In this document: positions 34,895 through 45,247 of the stretch, piece by piece
How positions within the stretch are numbered: the stretch's first letter is position 1
How the letters are laid out: every line of letters begins with the position of its first letter
Assembly: GCF_026914185.1 (NCBI RefSeq)
Contig: NC_070568.1
Location: 1,364,001 to 1,428,000, forward strand
Reading direction: 5' to 3'
Length of the DNA stretch: 64,000 nucleotides
Source of the DNA: Puccinia triticina
Taxonomy: Eukaryota > Basidiomycota > Pucciniomycetes > Pucciniales > Pucciniaceae
Notes under the pieces: model-generated
The model's database searches: none
What the model was told of the DNA's origin: nothing
The model's input: only the letters and a program-made list of their open reading frames with translations
Made by a program: the position numbers and the translations under genes

Positions 34895-37595
34895 TCAGAA
34901 CTTGGGTTCAAAAGCTGCAAAAGCTTTTTGAAATGTCCGACAATCCTGTTTTTCCTCATGCTCACTTCTTTCACAGGTCTTCCAATTAGCCCGATCGGGT
35001 GTGCCCAGAAGGTTAGCCAGAGTCATTCTATTCCCAAGTCAATTGAAGCAACAAACTCAGCCATAACGATGAACGAACGAGCGGATAAACAGGCGACTTA
35101 CCGGCCAAATTGTAGGTTGAATTTCTCATCGGGCTTCATCAAATGAACCAATCCTTTTCCGTCAGGCAAGCCGACTCGAAAGTAACTAATAGCTTCCTTC
35201 ATTTCGTCTTTCATTTCTTTCAACGCCGCTTCATCGACCAGCTGGATCCCTTGTTTCTTACCCTCTTCGACGAAGATTGTCTCCACTTGATCCGCGAGAT
35301 CGTTGGGTACCGGGCATATTTGGAGATGCGCATGGCCCGCTCTGGCACCCCGACCCGAAAGCTTGGCCACTTCAAAACTGACCATACTTGCTGAGTAGGC
35401 TTCAAAACATCGCTTCAGGGCCGATTTGTAGTGCTCCATTTCCGCCACTATTGGGATCGCCAATTCTGAGGGAAGCGCGAGAAGGCTTGGGTAATGCGCA
35501 ATCTAACCAAAAAATACCCGATAGAATGGATCTGTATCGGCGTGTGTCTTGTGATACTCGAGGAATTTCAAATCACTCACCGGTATTACTACACAGATGT
35601 TAGAGCAAGTAGATTGTCGGCGTGAGTGATCTATTAATGAAAAAATGACTTAAGTGTATCTAGGAGACACACACAAAACGTGTCCACCGCCGGGTACAGG
35701 ACAATTGCTGGTCGTATCGGGTAGCTGTCCCTTGGGTAAGGTGAGGTAAGTTTCCGACCCAATCGATGCGATTAGATGTTTAGCGACTTGTGGATTAGAG
35801 AGGCAAAACCAGCACGAATCCTATGGGGAAAAAATTACATCCATGCATTTTTGGTAAGTGCCAGGAACCAGTAATGCATATTTTAAATCCGAAACGACTC
35901 ACAGGGCCTATTTCCTTGGGTTTAAAAGCGTCCTTGGAAGGACCATTCCGCTGAGCCGCATCAGGGCAATCTTGTATCAAATGACCCGGTGTGTTACATA
36001 TCCGACAAATGTAACCCTCCTTGGGTTCTGTGTAGGGAATCAAAAGCGTTAAAATCTCTTCATCAGCCATTGTCAAGTTCTGAGTTCATGGAATGGAAAC
36101 CTACGTCGCGGTTTTTCAACTTTTTCGGGGCAGTCTTGAATCCAATGTCCCGAAGTCTGACAGATCTTACAAACATAATTCGGAGGGGGTGCGCCTGTAG
36201 CATAGCGAATGAACATCAAAACCCGAAACCAGTGAGTGCAGTGAATATTCAAGAGCCATATCACCCACCCGTCCGACTTTTCTTCTTGTTGGGCTCCATC
36301 TCACCGAACCGAAAGTTGGGCCCAGAATCCAGTCCGTCCTCTCCGAAAGCAGGTAGTGCCCGCTTTTGGTTTGGACGGGCCGTTATGGAGTAAGGGCAAG
36401 GAGTTGCATTAAGAGGTTTCGCGGGTTTCGTCTCGGAGATCGATACTATATTGAACGCATAGAACCACTATCCGTATACCGTGGATTGGCGCGGGTGTGT
36501 AGAAAAGAATTCTGTTAACATTCACAGGAGTGCGGGGGCGGGCCCAAGAACATTTCTCACCCTCTCCTTGGCCCCATTCCCGAACTGACCCAGATTTACG
36601 TAACGGGTGACGCTAGGATAATCGTTGGTAGGAGCTTTAACGGTGGCCGGAGGAGGATCCCAAAGCCACGGTTCGCGTTCCCAAAATTCGGCCACAGCGC
36701 CCCCCGAGAAGTGATATCGAGGTTGAGCAGCTCGCAGGACTTCTGTGATGGGAGGGCATCCCCAGGCTGGTGCATTGTAATCCTTGGGGGCTAAGTTTGA
36801 ATTGACCGTCAATAGTTGCGGCAGTGAGTGTGTCAGTAGTATATCAATGCCAAGATGGTCGGGGGTAGAAGTTGGCTTTATTTTTGACAAAAATTTGGAC
36901 AGTTGTCCCGAGTTGATGTAGTTGGTACTCGACTGGCAAAATGAATGAAAAAGGTCAATCCACAGGATCAAAATCCCACAAGTAACGAATAAAAAAGTTT
37001 TGTGGACTGACTTGAGTGTCTAGATCTTCTGAGGGACAATTATAATTGGTTGGGTCGTAAACTCCTCCAAAGTTTGCTATGCGTAAATTTGCCACGGTTG
37101 ACAAGGTGAGGATACTATTTGGAGCTGTTTTTCGAAGAGAAAAAAAATACGAGATGGGATATAAATTCTCCGTGAGGCATCTCAGTGAATTCTTGAGTTG
37201 GTGTTGGACAAACCCAATATTTCGAGGTTTGGGCAAACCAGGCCATCCTTTTTTTCCAAGAGTCCTTGAACCGCGTCGGGCAACTTCAGCGAACCAAGCA
37301 TCGCGAAAGTCCTGACAGGAACCGAAACTTTGTGGGCCAACAGATCATCGAGTTCCTCCTGCTCCTCGTTGTTTTCGGGAATCTTGAAGAGGTCAGAGAC
37401 ACAGATAATCAGGTCGAACGGTCCGTTTTTCTTGTTGATGGTCGTCAGCTTGGCGAATAGAGCTTTGAATCGACCTGGATTGGGCTTGATGACTAGACTT
37501 TTGAGAACGGACGGGTCAGTACATTGCTGTAAAGTGGGATAGGGCAGTTTGGCAAATTCGCCCGCAGTAAACTTCAGCACTCACATCTTGGCCAT
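34895..37595 (-). CDS. drn1: CWF19L1/Drn1-type debranching-associated protein
   Basis: A spliced gene with start MAKI at 37595; the first exon is only 11 nt (37595-37585). The N-terminal metallophosphoesterase-like domain of CWF19L1/Drn1 reads ILVIKPNPGRFKALFAKL, TLSTVANLRIANFGGVYD, GIDILLTHSLP and RYHFSGG...FWEREPW. Two CCHC zinc knuckles follow (YVCKICQTSGHWIQDCP near 36150 and YICRICNTPGHLIQDCP near 36000). Then comes the CwfJ C-terminal HIT-like domain (CWFCLSNPQVAKHLIASIG, LPKGQLPDTT, GHVLLIPIAHYPSL), RGARAGHAHLQICPVPNDL, and CwfJ_C_2 (LANLLGTPDRANWKTC) ending FEPKF at 34895. Family members bind the lariat-debranching enzyme and spliceosomes and aid intron turnover in the nucleus. An 8-nt microexon (35588-35581) completes the GHVLLIP motif. 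All motifs are present, so the gene is probably functional. Confidence 0.9.
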
Positions 37596-37853
37596 CTTGT
37601 CCTGGTACAAACTAAATAAATATCTGTCTGCCCGTCGATCACGCTCCTGCCAGAAAATGCTTCGAGACCCGCCCTTCGCGCAGGGGGCGCTCCGCGCGGG
37701 GTCTCCCGCACCCTCCGCTCGAGGGGCTTAAGTTTTGCTCGCGGCCGATCACCAACATGAAGACTTGACCTCATTCTCAGACTCCCAGAATATTTTATCT
37801 GGTTGCGTTGGTATGTATGATATTCTATCAGTTGCTGATGTGGAGCAGTTAAT

Positions 37854-38003
37854 AGCGGGATTCAAAGTAGACCTGCGCATGCCACTTGCAAGGCAAGGCA
37901 AGCCGGCGTTCAACTTAAATGTTGAATGTCGGCTTGCAGTCTCCCAAAACTGGGTTATGCAAAGTGACCTGCATGCACGCGCGGGTCTACTTTGAAACCC
38001 CCT
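37854..38003. mobile_element. Mini-MITE with AAT duplication
   Basis: 150 bp with inverted ends AGCGGGATTCAAAGTAGACC and, mirrored, AGGGGGTTTCAAAGTAGACC. AAT flanks both sides. The terminal words resemble those of the 6849-7918 element, but the subterminal sequence differs. Confidence 0.7.
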
Positions 38004-38225
38004 AATATACAACCATGCAAAATTCATAGACATACTGAGAGGATGAATTCCTGTGAATTCACATGTGAAAACTCACGACGGCATAAGTAAGAAAACATGG
38101 CTGGAAGCCAAACAGCAGATGCACACGTGATTTTCAGCATATGGACTTTTGTATTTGTCTTTGACTTGGTTTTTTGACAGTATTGCTCATGCCAAAACAC
38201 ATTTTGAGTTTGTAAGGCCAGGTTG

Positions 38226-38815
38226 GGTTCTAACTTAACTAAGTCCCTCTCTATGTGGAGGGGGGACGCTATCCCGCAGGGACCCTCCAAAGGAGGGACT
38301 TGTGCACTATGTCAAACTCGTGGCCTGTGAGAATTTCAAAAATGCTGTTTTTTGATGTTTTGTAGCAGCACCAATTCTCATTGGGTGATTAGGTGTTGGG
38401 GGAACAAAAGATGCAGAAGACCATGGAGAATCTTCCTACATATTTTTCAAATTTTTTGAAGCCTTGAGTGGCACTCAAATTAATTTTTTATGACCACCAT
38501 CATGTCTACTTCATCCTTCATTACACATCTTGCACTGTACAGGATCCAAAACTAACAATATTACAAAGGGTATTGCAGCTCAAAGAAAAGGGGTGGGGGG
38601 AGATGAAAATAGTACATAGATGGGGACAGCTTGGGTGGTCCCAGAAATGAAAACTAGAAGGAATTTGGTCCAGAGACCCATGTGCTATGTTGATTATAAA
38701 AAAGTGCCCACCAAAAGTTGAAATTCTCTCAGGCCGCGGGGTAGACATAGCGCGTAAGTCCCTCCTTTGGAGGTCGCTTCCCTCCCCCAAGGAGGGAAAT
38801 TAACCAAGTTAGGGT
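38226..38815. mobile_element. Probable MITE with about 90-bp imperfect TIRs
   Basis: The left arm (about 38226-38313: AACTTAACTAAGTCCC ... CTCCAAAGGAGGGACTTG) is mirrored by the right arm (about 38735-38815), including the block TCCCTCCTTTGGAGG and outer AACTTGGTTAA. The interior has no gene. The ends and duplication are not fixed. Confidence 0.55.
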
Positions 38816-39751
38816 TGTTTTAGTAATCTCAACAGGTTTCATCAGGTCCCAGAAAATGTGCTGGAGTAGAAATAATTGGACCAGTCACCAGGGGAGATCT
38901 GTTCCCACTCTCCAGGGAGTGCCACACATGAATTGTTTTCTGTAACTGTGCTGGAGGCATTTGGTGAACATAGTGTTAGGAAACAATGATCAATTCTTGA
39001 AATCATGTGGAACTGATATGGAACTCACCTAACACTCATGCGTATATTGCTTGGAACTGATCAACTGGAAATCAACTGGAACTCAGTTGGAACTGTAAAG
39101 ATGCAATGGCTGCAATCAAAGTACAAGTTAAATTTAAATTTTTGGCAATTTATATCATTTATTGGGTTTCAGTGAACATTAATCTGTTTAAAATGGATTA
39201 TTATATGATATACTATTCCAAAATCACTCTGACATCTTTAGATCAAAATTAAACACAACTGTTGTTGAATCCTAATTCCAAATTTAATAATTGAAATTAA
39301 ATTGACATGGGCTTATAGATACACCCCCATGAAATAAGTTGTGCGCCCCACACACCAGCATGCACACCTCATTTTGTTGTGTGCACTCCATGTATTCCTT
39401 ATTTGAGCAATTCATGGTTTGCATCCATTGGTTTGAGGTGTGAAGGCCTGTGTGTGCCTTCATTTGAGGAGTGTGCAGTGCAGAACCCCTGGTTGACCAT
39501 ATCAGGCATCCAGGATGGGGATTAAATGTTTTTGTCCGTCCCTTCCATCTGTCTAACATAGTCTACAGACATGTAGGCTCAAGGCAACTGTACGCTGGAG
39601 GATTGAGATGTCCTTGTGTGCTATGTACACCACCACAGCATTCATCTGAGCTCTGGCTCTCATTCATTCAGATGGTACAGTCTCAACGGCTGAGAGGAAT
39701 AAATATGAAGCTTGAAATGGTGCAGTAAGTATATTTAAATGGGTGGGAGTA

Positions 39752-40350
39752 TTCCTCCCAAGTGTCAAGACTTAATTTTCTTGATGACTTGGGAATATCT
39801 TCTGTCCTCAAGATTGTGCAGTATCAATGACGGAGTGCAGTTCCTCCGGTACTCAAGAATTTGCAGCCTTAATTTCCAGAAGGAATACTCCCGGCCCTCA
39901 AGAAGGTACAGTCTTGATGGCAAAGAGGATTCCTCCCAGAGGTCAAGACTGTATTGTCTGTATGACTGAGATGCATCCTCTCAGCCATCAAGACTGTGCA
40001 TTCTTGAAGGCCAAGAGGAATACCTCTGCTTGTCAAGAATGTGCATGTTGATCTCTGGAATGAATCCTCCCAGATTTTGCTGCATAGAGTATTCCTCTCA
40101 GCCATTGGGGCTTTGCCGTCTTGATGAACCAAAGAAATCCCTCCAGCCGTTGAGAAGTTGAGGTTTTGATGGCTGAGAGAATTCATCTCAGCTGTTGAGA
40201 CTGTACATTTTTGGTGACTGAGAGGATACCTCTCAGTCACTGAGACAATACCTCTCAGTCACTGAGACAATAAAGTCTTGACCACCGGGAGGAATTAATT
40301 CTCTTGGCCATTGATACTGTACCATCTCTGGGACAAGGATGAATTCACGC
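39752..40350. repeat. Minisatellite, palindromic CTCAAGACTGT units
   Basis: About ten degenerate units of about 50-55 bp. Each carries a GAGAGGATACCTCTC-like palindrome and TCAAGACTGTACAGTCTTGA-like words. Confidence 0.7.
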
Positions 40351-40679
40351 CGGACAATAAAGAACAACTTATTGATTGAATCTACCGGTTCAATCATTGC
40401 CCATCCGCTGGCATGTACCTGCCGGCCAGCAGGGTTACCCGCCAGCAGATAGCAGGTACCCGCAATCGGTTCTTAACTTTGTTTTGCCCAGCTCCAGCTG
40501 GTACCCGTTTTCCAACTCTATGCTGATATTACCATGTACGCGCGTACATTTGGGTGACAAGCAGGTGCGGGTCCGGATTCCGGGATTCTGGGTAAAATCT
40601 AATGGATACCGGGTATTTGAAGTTTGAACCCACACCCGCCCACACCTGCCCCCGGATTCCTTTGGGTTGTCAACCTTGT

Positions 40680-41095
40680 CCAACTCCAGCCAACCTCGGC
40701 GACCAGAAGAGAATCCTTGTGGTTTCAGAGGCTGTGTAGACTCTGAAACCTGAAGAGTTTCTTCTGGTCTCCAAGGCGGTATCACCTCTACGACCAGAGT
40801 GGATTCCTTCTTTTTGCCGAGGTTGTATCACCTCTGCGACCAGAAAGGATTCCTTTGGGTCCTCCGGGCTGTACAACCTTGGAAACCAGAAGGATACCCT
40901 CTTGTTTGCAGGGGTTAAAAACCCTTGGCCACAAGAAGGAAGCCTTCCTGGTCATTGATGACATTCATTGTTCCCAACCAGAAGGAATACCTTCTGCGCG
41001 AAGAGGCTTTTATTTACTCTCTGACCAGAAGAAACCCTTCTGGTCAAAGAGATTATAAAGCCACATCAACCAGAAGGGATTCCTTCTGGTTTTCA
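40680..41095. repeat. Minisatellite, palindromic CCAGAAGGAATTCCTTCTGG-like units
   Basis: About seven degenerate units of about 55-60 bp. Each is centred on an inverted repeat such as CCAGAAGG..TTCCTTCTGG, separated by words like AGGCTGTATAACCTC. Confidence 0.75.
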
Positions 41096-42391
41096 AGGTG
41101 AATGACAAGATGCGGGTACCCGCGGGTATCTGCGCGGGTACCTTCCTAGGCCGCCAGGTACCCCCCAACAGGTGCGGGTGTAGGTGCGGTTATTGGGATT
41201 CAGAACTTCATCCAAAAGAGGTGGCGGGTAGCTGCACCCGCGCAGGTATGCGGGTGGAAAGTGGCCAGCTCCAGTACCCAACACCTCTTGCCGGCTACCT
41301 ATCAATCAATTGGCTCAAGCCTGCATTGATATATTCTACTTGATAATATTGGGATGCAGAGTTTTCTGCATTTCATATCAAAAGCTCTGCAAAAGAAATA
41401 AAGCTTGTTTCTATGTTTTTTTGCTGGTATGTTTGAGCCTGAGGGAAAATATTAGCAAATTGGGGAAATATATTTTGTACAGGAAAAGTGAATTTGGAAA
41501 TTATTAGCCTGTTTTGCTACATTTCAACATAAATTCAACATGATTTATTGACAAGTTTGCATTTAACAAAATCTGATTTCATTGAAATTTTGAAATTGAG
41601 TTCCCCTTAAATCATGAGAAGTTTTTAGAAAACATTGCATTGACTCCTGAATCACTTTCAACAAAATTACCAAAAGCTTGTGATTTGTTTCTGACACAAA
41701 TTCAGAATCATTTCCTAATGTACATCTGACTGACATCCAACCAAAACTCACATAAAATTCAGCTCTGGCACTCTCTGGAGAGTGGGAACATATCTCCCCT
41801 GGTGAGTGATTGGTGAAACATACCTTGACGTCAAGCCTTTTGATGGCCCCTTGTAGCCATTTTCTCTCCTTTTCCCAGTCTTTCACCCAAGGATACCTTG
41901 CAAATGGCGCATGATGCCCATCACTGCTGCTACACAACTCCAAGTAGCCCATGAAAAATTGAAATTAAAAAACTGCTTGAGTGCCATTTCTGTGCCCCTC
42001 TCCAAAAACTGACCATACCCCGGGGTTCAGGGCATTCCATGAGGCTATCCCAAACACTCGGGGCATAGTTTTGGGTCCCAGCCAACCTGGCAGATGGTAT
42101 GAGGTGCCAATTATAAACGCTTATTGAAATTTTATTCAAAAAAAAATCAAAATTCATTCAAAACTTTTTCTATCTAACTTTTTCTTATGTACTTTTTCAA
42201 AAATATCCCAAATGACCTCCTTGAGGTCATTTGGGACCAAAAATTTTAAAAAATTTGTTATCCAAACAGATTACAGGCGTACAGTGCATGTATTGGACAC
42301 TGTACTGCACTACTCCAACAGTACAACTCAGCTACCATTCATTAAATGTGATGCAGTGTACATATTATACAACTCTGACAGCCCTCCAAAT

Positions 42392-42510
42392 ACTGGTTGG
42401 TGGCGCCAGCAGAACAACCACTGGTCGGCGGTGCCAGCAGAGCAACCACTGGTTGGTGGGGCCAGCAGAGCGACCACTGGTTGGTGGGGCCAGCAGAGCA
42501 ACCACTGGTT
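42392..42510 (+). repeat. 28-bp minisatellite, about four copies
   Basis: Units begin ACTGGTTGGTGGGGCCAGCA and repeat at 42392, 42420, 42448 and 42476, with a partial fifth. Confidence 0.9.
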
Positions 42511-43380
42511 GCTCTCTGGTGTCACTCTTGAGGGTGCAAGCTGAGCCCCTGTGTTGATTTGACAACAGTCCACCGCTGCCCCCGCAGCTCACACTGCACA
42601 TGTATAACGTAGTTGAGGAACAGTTCAGCTTGCCCTCAGAGCACCCGGAGACCTCACAGAGGAGCAATCATGCCCGGATGGAGGGCTTCCGGTCCCATTG
42701 TTGGTTCATCAGTTTCCAAATAATCCCAAGGGAGAATCAAACACCCTTTGGGAGATGGGTTTGACCCTTGGTGCCATGGTCCTTGTGTTGGGGGGCATCT
42801 CATTACGTTGCCAAGCTGGGCATGGCACGGTGAGCAGAGCAGTGGTCCTAAATTTTGCTGGGTGGGTGGCGGGTTTATAATTCTTACTTTTTATCCAAGC
42901 TTTTTTGAAACATATTTGGGCCTGTATTTGCCACAAAAACTTAAGAGATCTGTTTCAATCAAGTTTGGAAAAAATTACAATAAAACTTCAATATGCGTTT
43001 ATAATTGGGCCCTGAATGTTTTTACCAGCTTTGTCTTACAAAGAGTGGAAGATTTGGAAGGATACAGGAGAGGGGGCTGAGAAATTAAATTTTGTGTGTC
43101 GGATTCTCAGACTGCCAGGACCGCAGGGCAGCTGCAAGCAGCTGCAAGCAGCTGCGCAATTCTCAGTTTGAGAATTAGGCCTCCTTTGGGGGCTAGGTAC
43201 TCCTTTGGTTCCTCTCAAATCAATCCATTTGTTGGCCCCACGGCCTACGTGAAGGTCTTGCCTGTTCTGGCGCTGGTCCTTCACTCCCAAACTTTCCCAC
43301 AAATCATGTGTGACAAAAAGAAACAATCCCTTGGCCTGGTGGTATTACAATACACATATACTGGCCATTGACCGAGCGGC

Positions 43381-43660
43381 AAAAGTGTAAATATAGTTTT
43401 CCCACCAAGAGAGTCAAGACCGTGGCAAGTTGGTGAGACGTGTTGCTTTCAGCCTTGAAGTAAACCTGTTCATTGATTTGCTGATCAACAGAAACAGCCG
43501 CATCCAAGAGATTTGAACGTTAACAACAAAAGTGTAAATATAGTTTTCCCACCAAGAGAGTCGAGACCGTGGCAAGTTGGTGAGATGTGTTGCTTTCAGC
43601 CTTGAAGTAAATCTGTTCATTGATTTGCTGATCAACAGAAACAGCCGCATCTGAGAGATT
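43381..43660 (+). repeat. Two tandem copies of a 147-bp unit
   Basis: The word AAAAGTGTAAATATAGTTTT starts at 43381 and again at 43528. The copies run nearly identical through CAACAGAAACAGCCGCATC. Confidence 0.9.
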
Positions 43661-45001
43661 AGGAAATCTTTCATTTAGCGTATCACCATGAAAAACCTGA
43701 GGGGACTAGGTGGTAGGTGATGTGAAGCTAACTACAGCCTTAACTCCAACCATACACTTATGGAAAAGTGGCAGAACCCCTTGATGATGACAAAGGGGCC
43801 ATTGTCATTCAAGGGGAGTAATGCCGGAGTACCACTGGAATTCCAGCATATTTTACTGAATGTCACCTGACACCTATTCACATCAATTTTTTCATGGTGT
43901 ATCATTTGTGATATGAGATTCTTAGCAACTTGATGTGATAAAAATAGGAGATGGGGGTGTGCGCAGCGGGCTTTATCTGCGCACACCTTATATATCCTAT
44001 TTTGATTACACCCCATGGCTAAGAATTTCATAGCAAGCCTAATATGCTACATTGAAAGTTTCATGAAATTTTTAGACTGTTTGGGTATGTAACAAAAAAG
44101 ATATAAGGTTGGAGGTCATTTTCCTACTAAGCCCTCCGGGCACCCCTTATATGTCATTCTACAATGGCACAGTATTTCTAATAATTTGATAGCACAAGAT
44201 ATATGCATCATGGAAAGATTCCTGAAATTTTTGGACTGTTTGGGTGTGTAACAAAAAAGTTATGTGGTTGGCGGTCATTTTCCTACTAAGCCCTACATGC
44301 ACCCTTTACAATTACATCTCATGTTCTGATGACACACTATTGCTAAGAAATTCAGGGGGTACAATTTATGCATAAATCTCTGTGATCTCAAATTTTTATG
44401 TCTCTAGTACATGGAACAAAAAAGTTTTACATATTAAAAATAATAAAAAATAATACAAAAAATTAGCATGACAACTCCCAAAAAAAAATTTGTTTTGGGT
44501 CAACGACTCCCAAAAAACCCGTACCCAAAACAAGGGTCTAGGTTGACGTTGAGCGCTGGTTGAAAAATAGTTGCGCGGACGTGTGGGAGTCGTTTTCCCA
44601 AAAGTTGGGAGTCGTTTTTCCAAGACCCTTTAATGTATCTTGGAAGTTTTTCCATCAAATATCTCCAAATACTCAAATATTCAACAAATCAGTATTCAAG
44701 GGGCCCAAAAAACGTGTTGGATACCACCATGCTATGCCCTGCCTGCCACAGCCGTTGGGACTACTGGTTTGATCCATGCGGCAGGACAAGCCTCTAGACC
44801 AGAGCATTGGTATGGTTAGACTGGCCTTCCCAAGAGAAAGGGTCATCTGGTGTTGAATCCAGACAGACAGACAGTCACAGACGTCAAAAGTGGCTGGGCT
44901 TGCTTAGGTATCATATAGGAAGTGAAAACAATGGATGGAAGCAAGGAAAAAAACTGCATAGATATAGCAACACTGCCAGCATATTTGGCTAGGATGAAGT
45001 C

Positions 45002-45155
45002 ATCCTAGTTTAACTGGGATGCGCTCAACCAATCTTAAATGGGTTGATCTTAACCAATGAAATATAAAACCAAGGGGGGTTCCTTGGATTTATATTTCAT
45101 CAGTTGAGATCAACCAAATTTAAATTGGTTGAGTGCATCCAAGTTTAACTGGGAT
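45002..45155. repeat. Fold-back element with about 75-bp arms
   Basis: The left arm (ATCCTAGTTTAACTGGGATG, CTCAACCAAT, GAAATATAAA) is mirrored by the right arm ending CATCCAAGTTTAACTGGGAT, with a very short centre (CCAAGGGGGGTTCCTTGG). It is probably a palindromic MITE. Confidence 0.7.
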
Positions 45156-45247
45156 AACCTCAGCCCAGCTAATTATGCAGGCAGTGCAAAGAGAATATGA
45201 GTTTTGGCATTTTTTGAGCAGAATTCAGGTTGAGAAGAAACTGGAGG

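Larger units (their letters stand above)
38882..41808. mobile_element. CASTCACCAGGGG-family element, copy 2
   Basis: The left end CAGTCACCAGGGGAGAT with a CACTCTCCAGGGAGTGCC block is mirrored at 41768-41808. Ends and subterminal words match copy 1 (1355-2472), but the interior is about 1.8 kb larger. It holds two different minisatellites (39752-40350, 40680-41095) and a stretch of GCGGGTACC-type words (40400-40460, 41105-41190) that may mark a further nested element. There is no transposase. Flanks read ATTGGAC and ATTGGTG, at best a degenerate duplication. Confidence 0.7.
41809..45001. other. Gene-free repeat-rich region
   Basis: No gene is supported. It holds a 28-bp minisatellite (42392-42510), a 147-bp tandem duplication (43381-43660), a diverged duplication of about 85 bp (44053-44135 and 44210-44294, sharing TTTTCCTACTAAGCCCT) and an inverted GACTCCC/GGGAGTC cluster (44499-44620). 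Confidence 0.6.
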
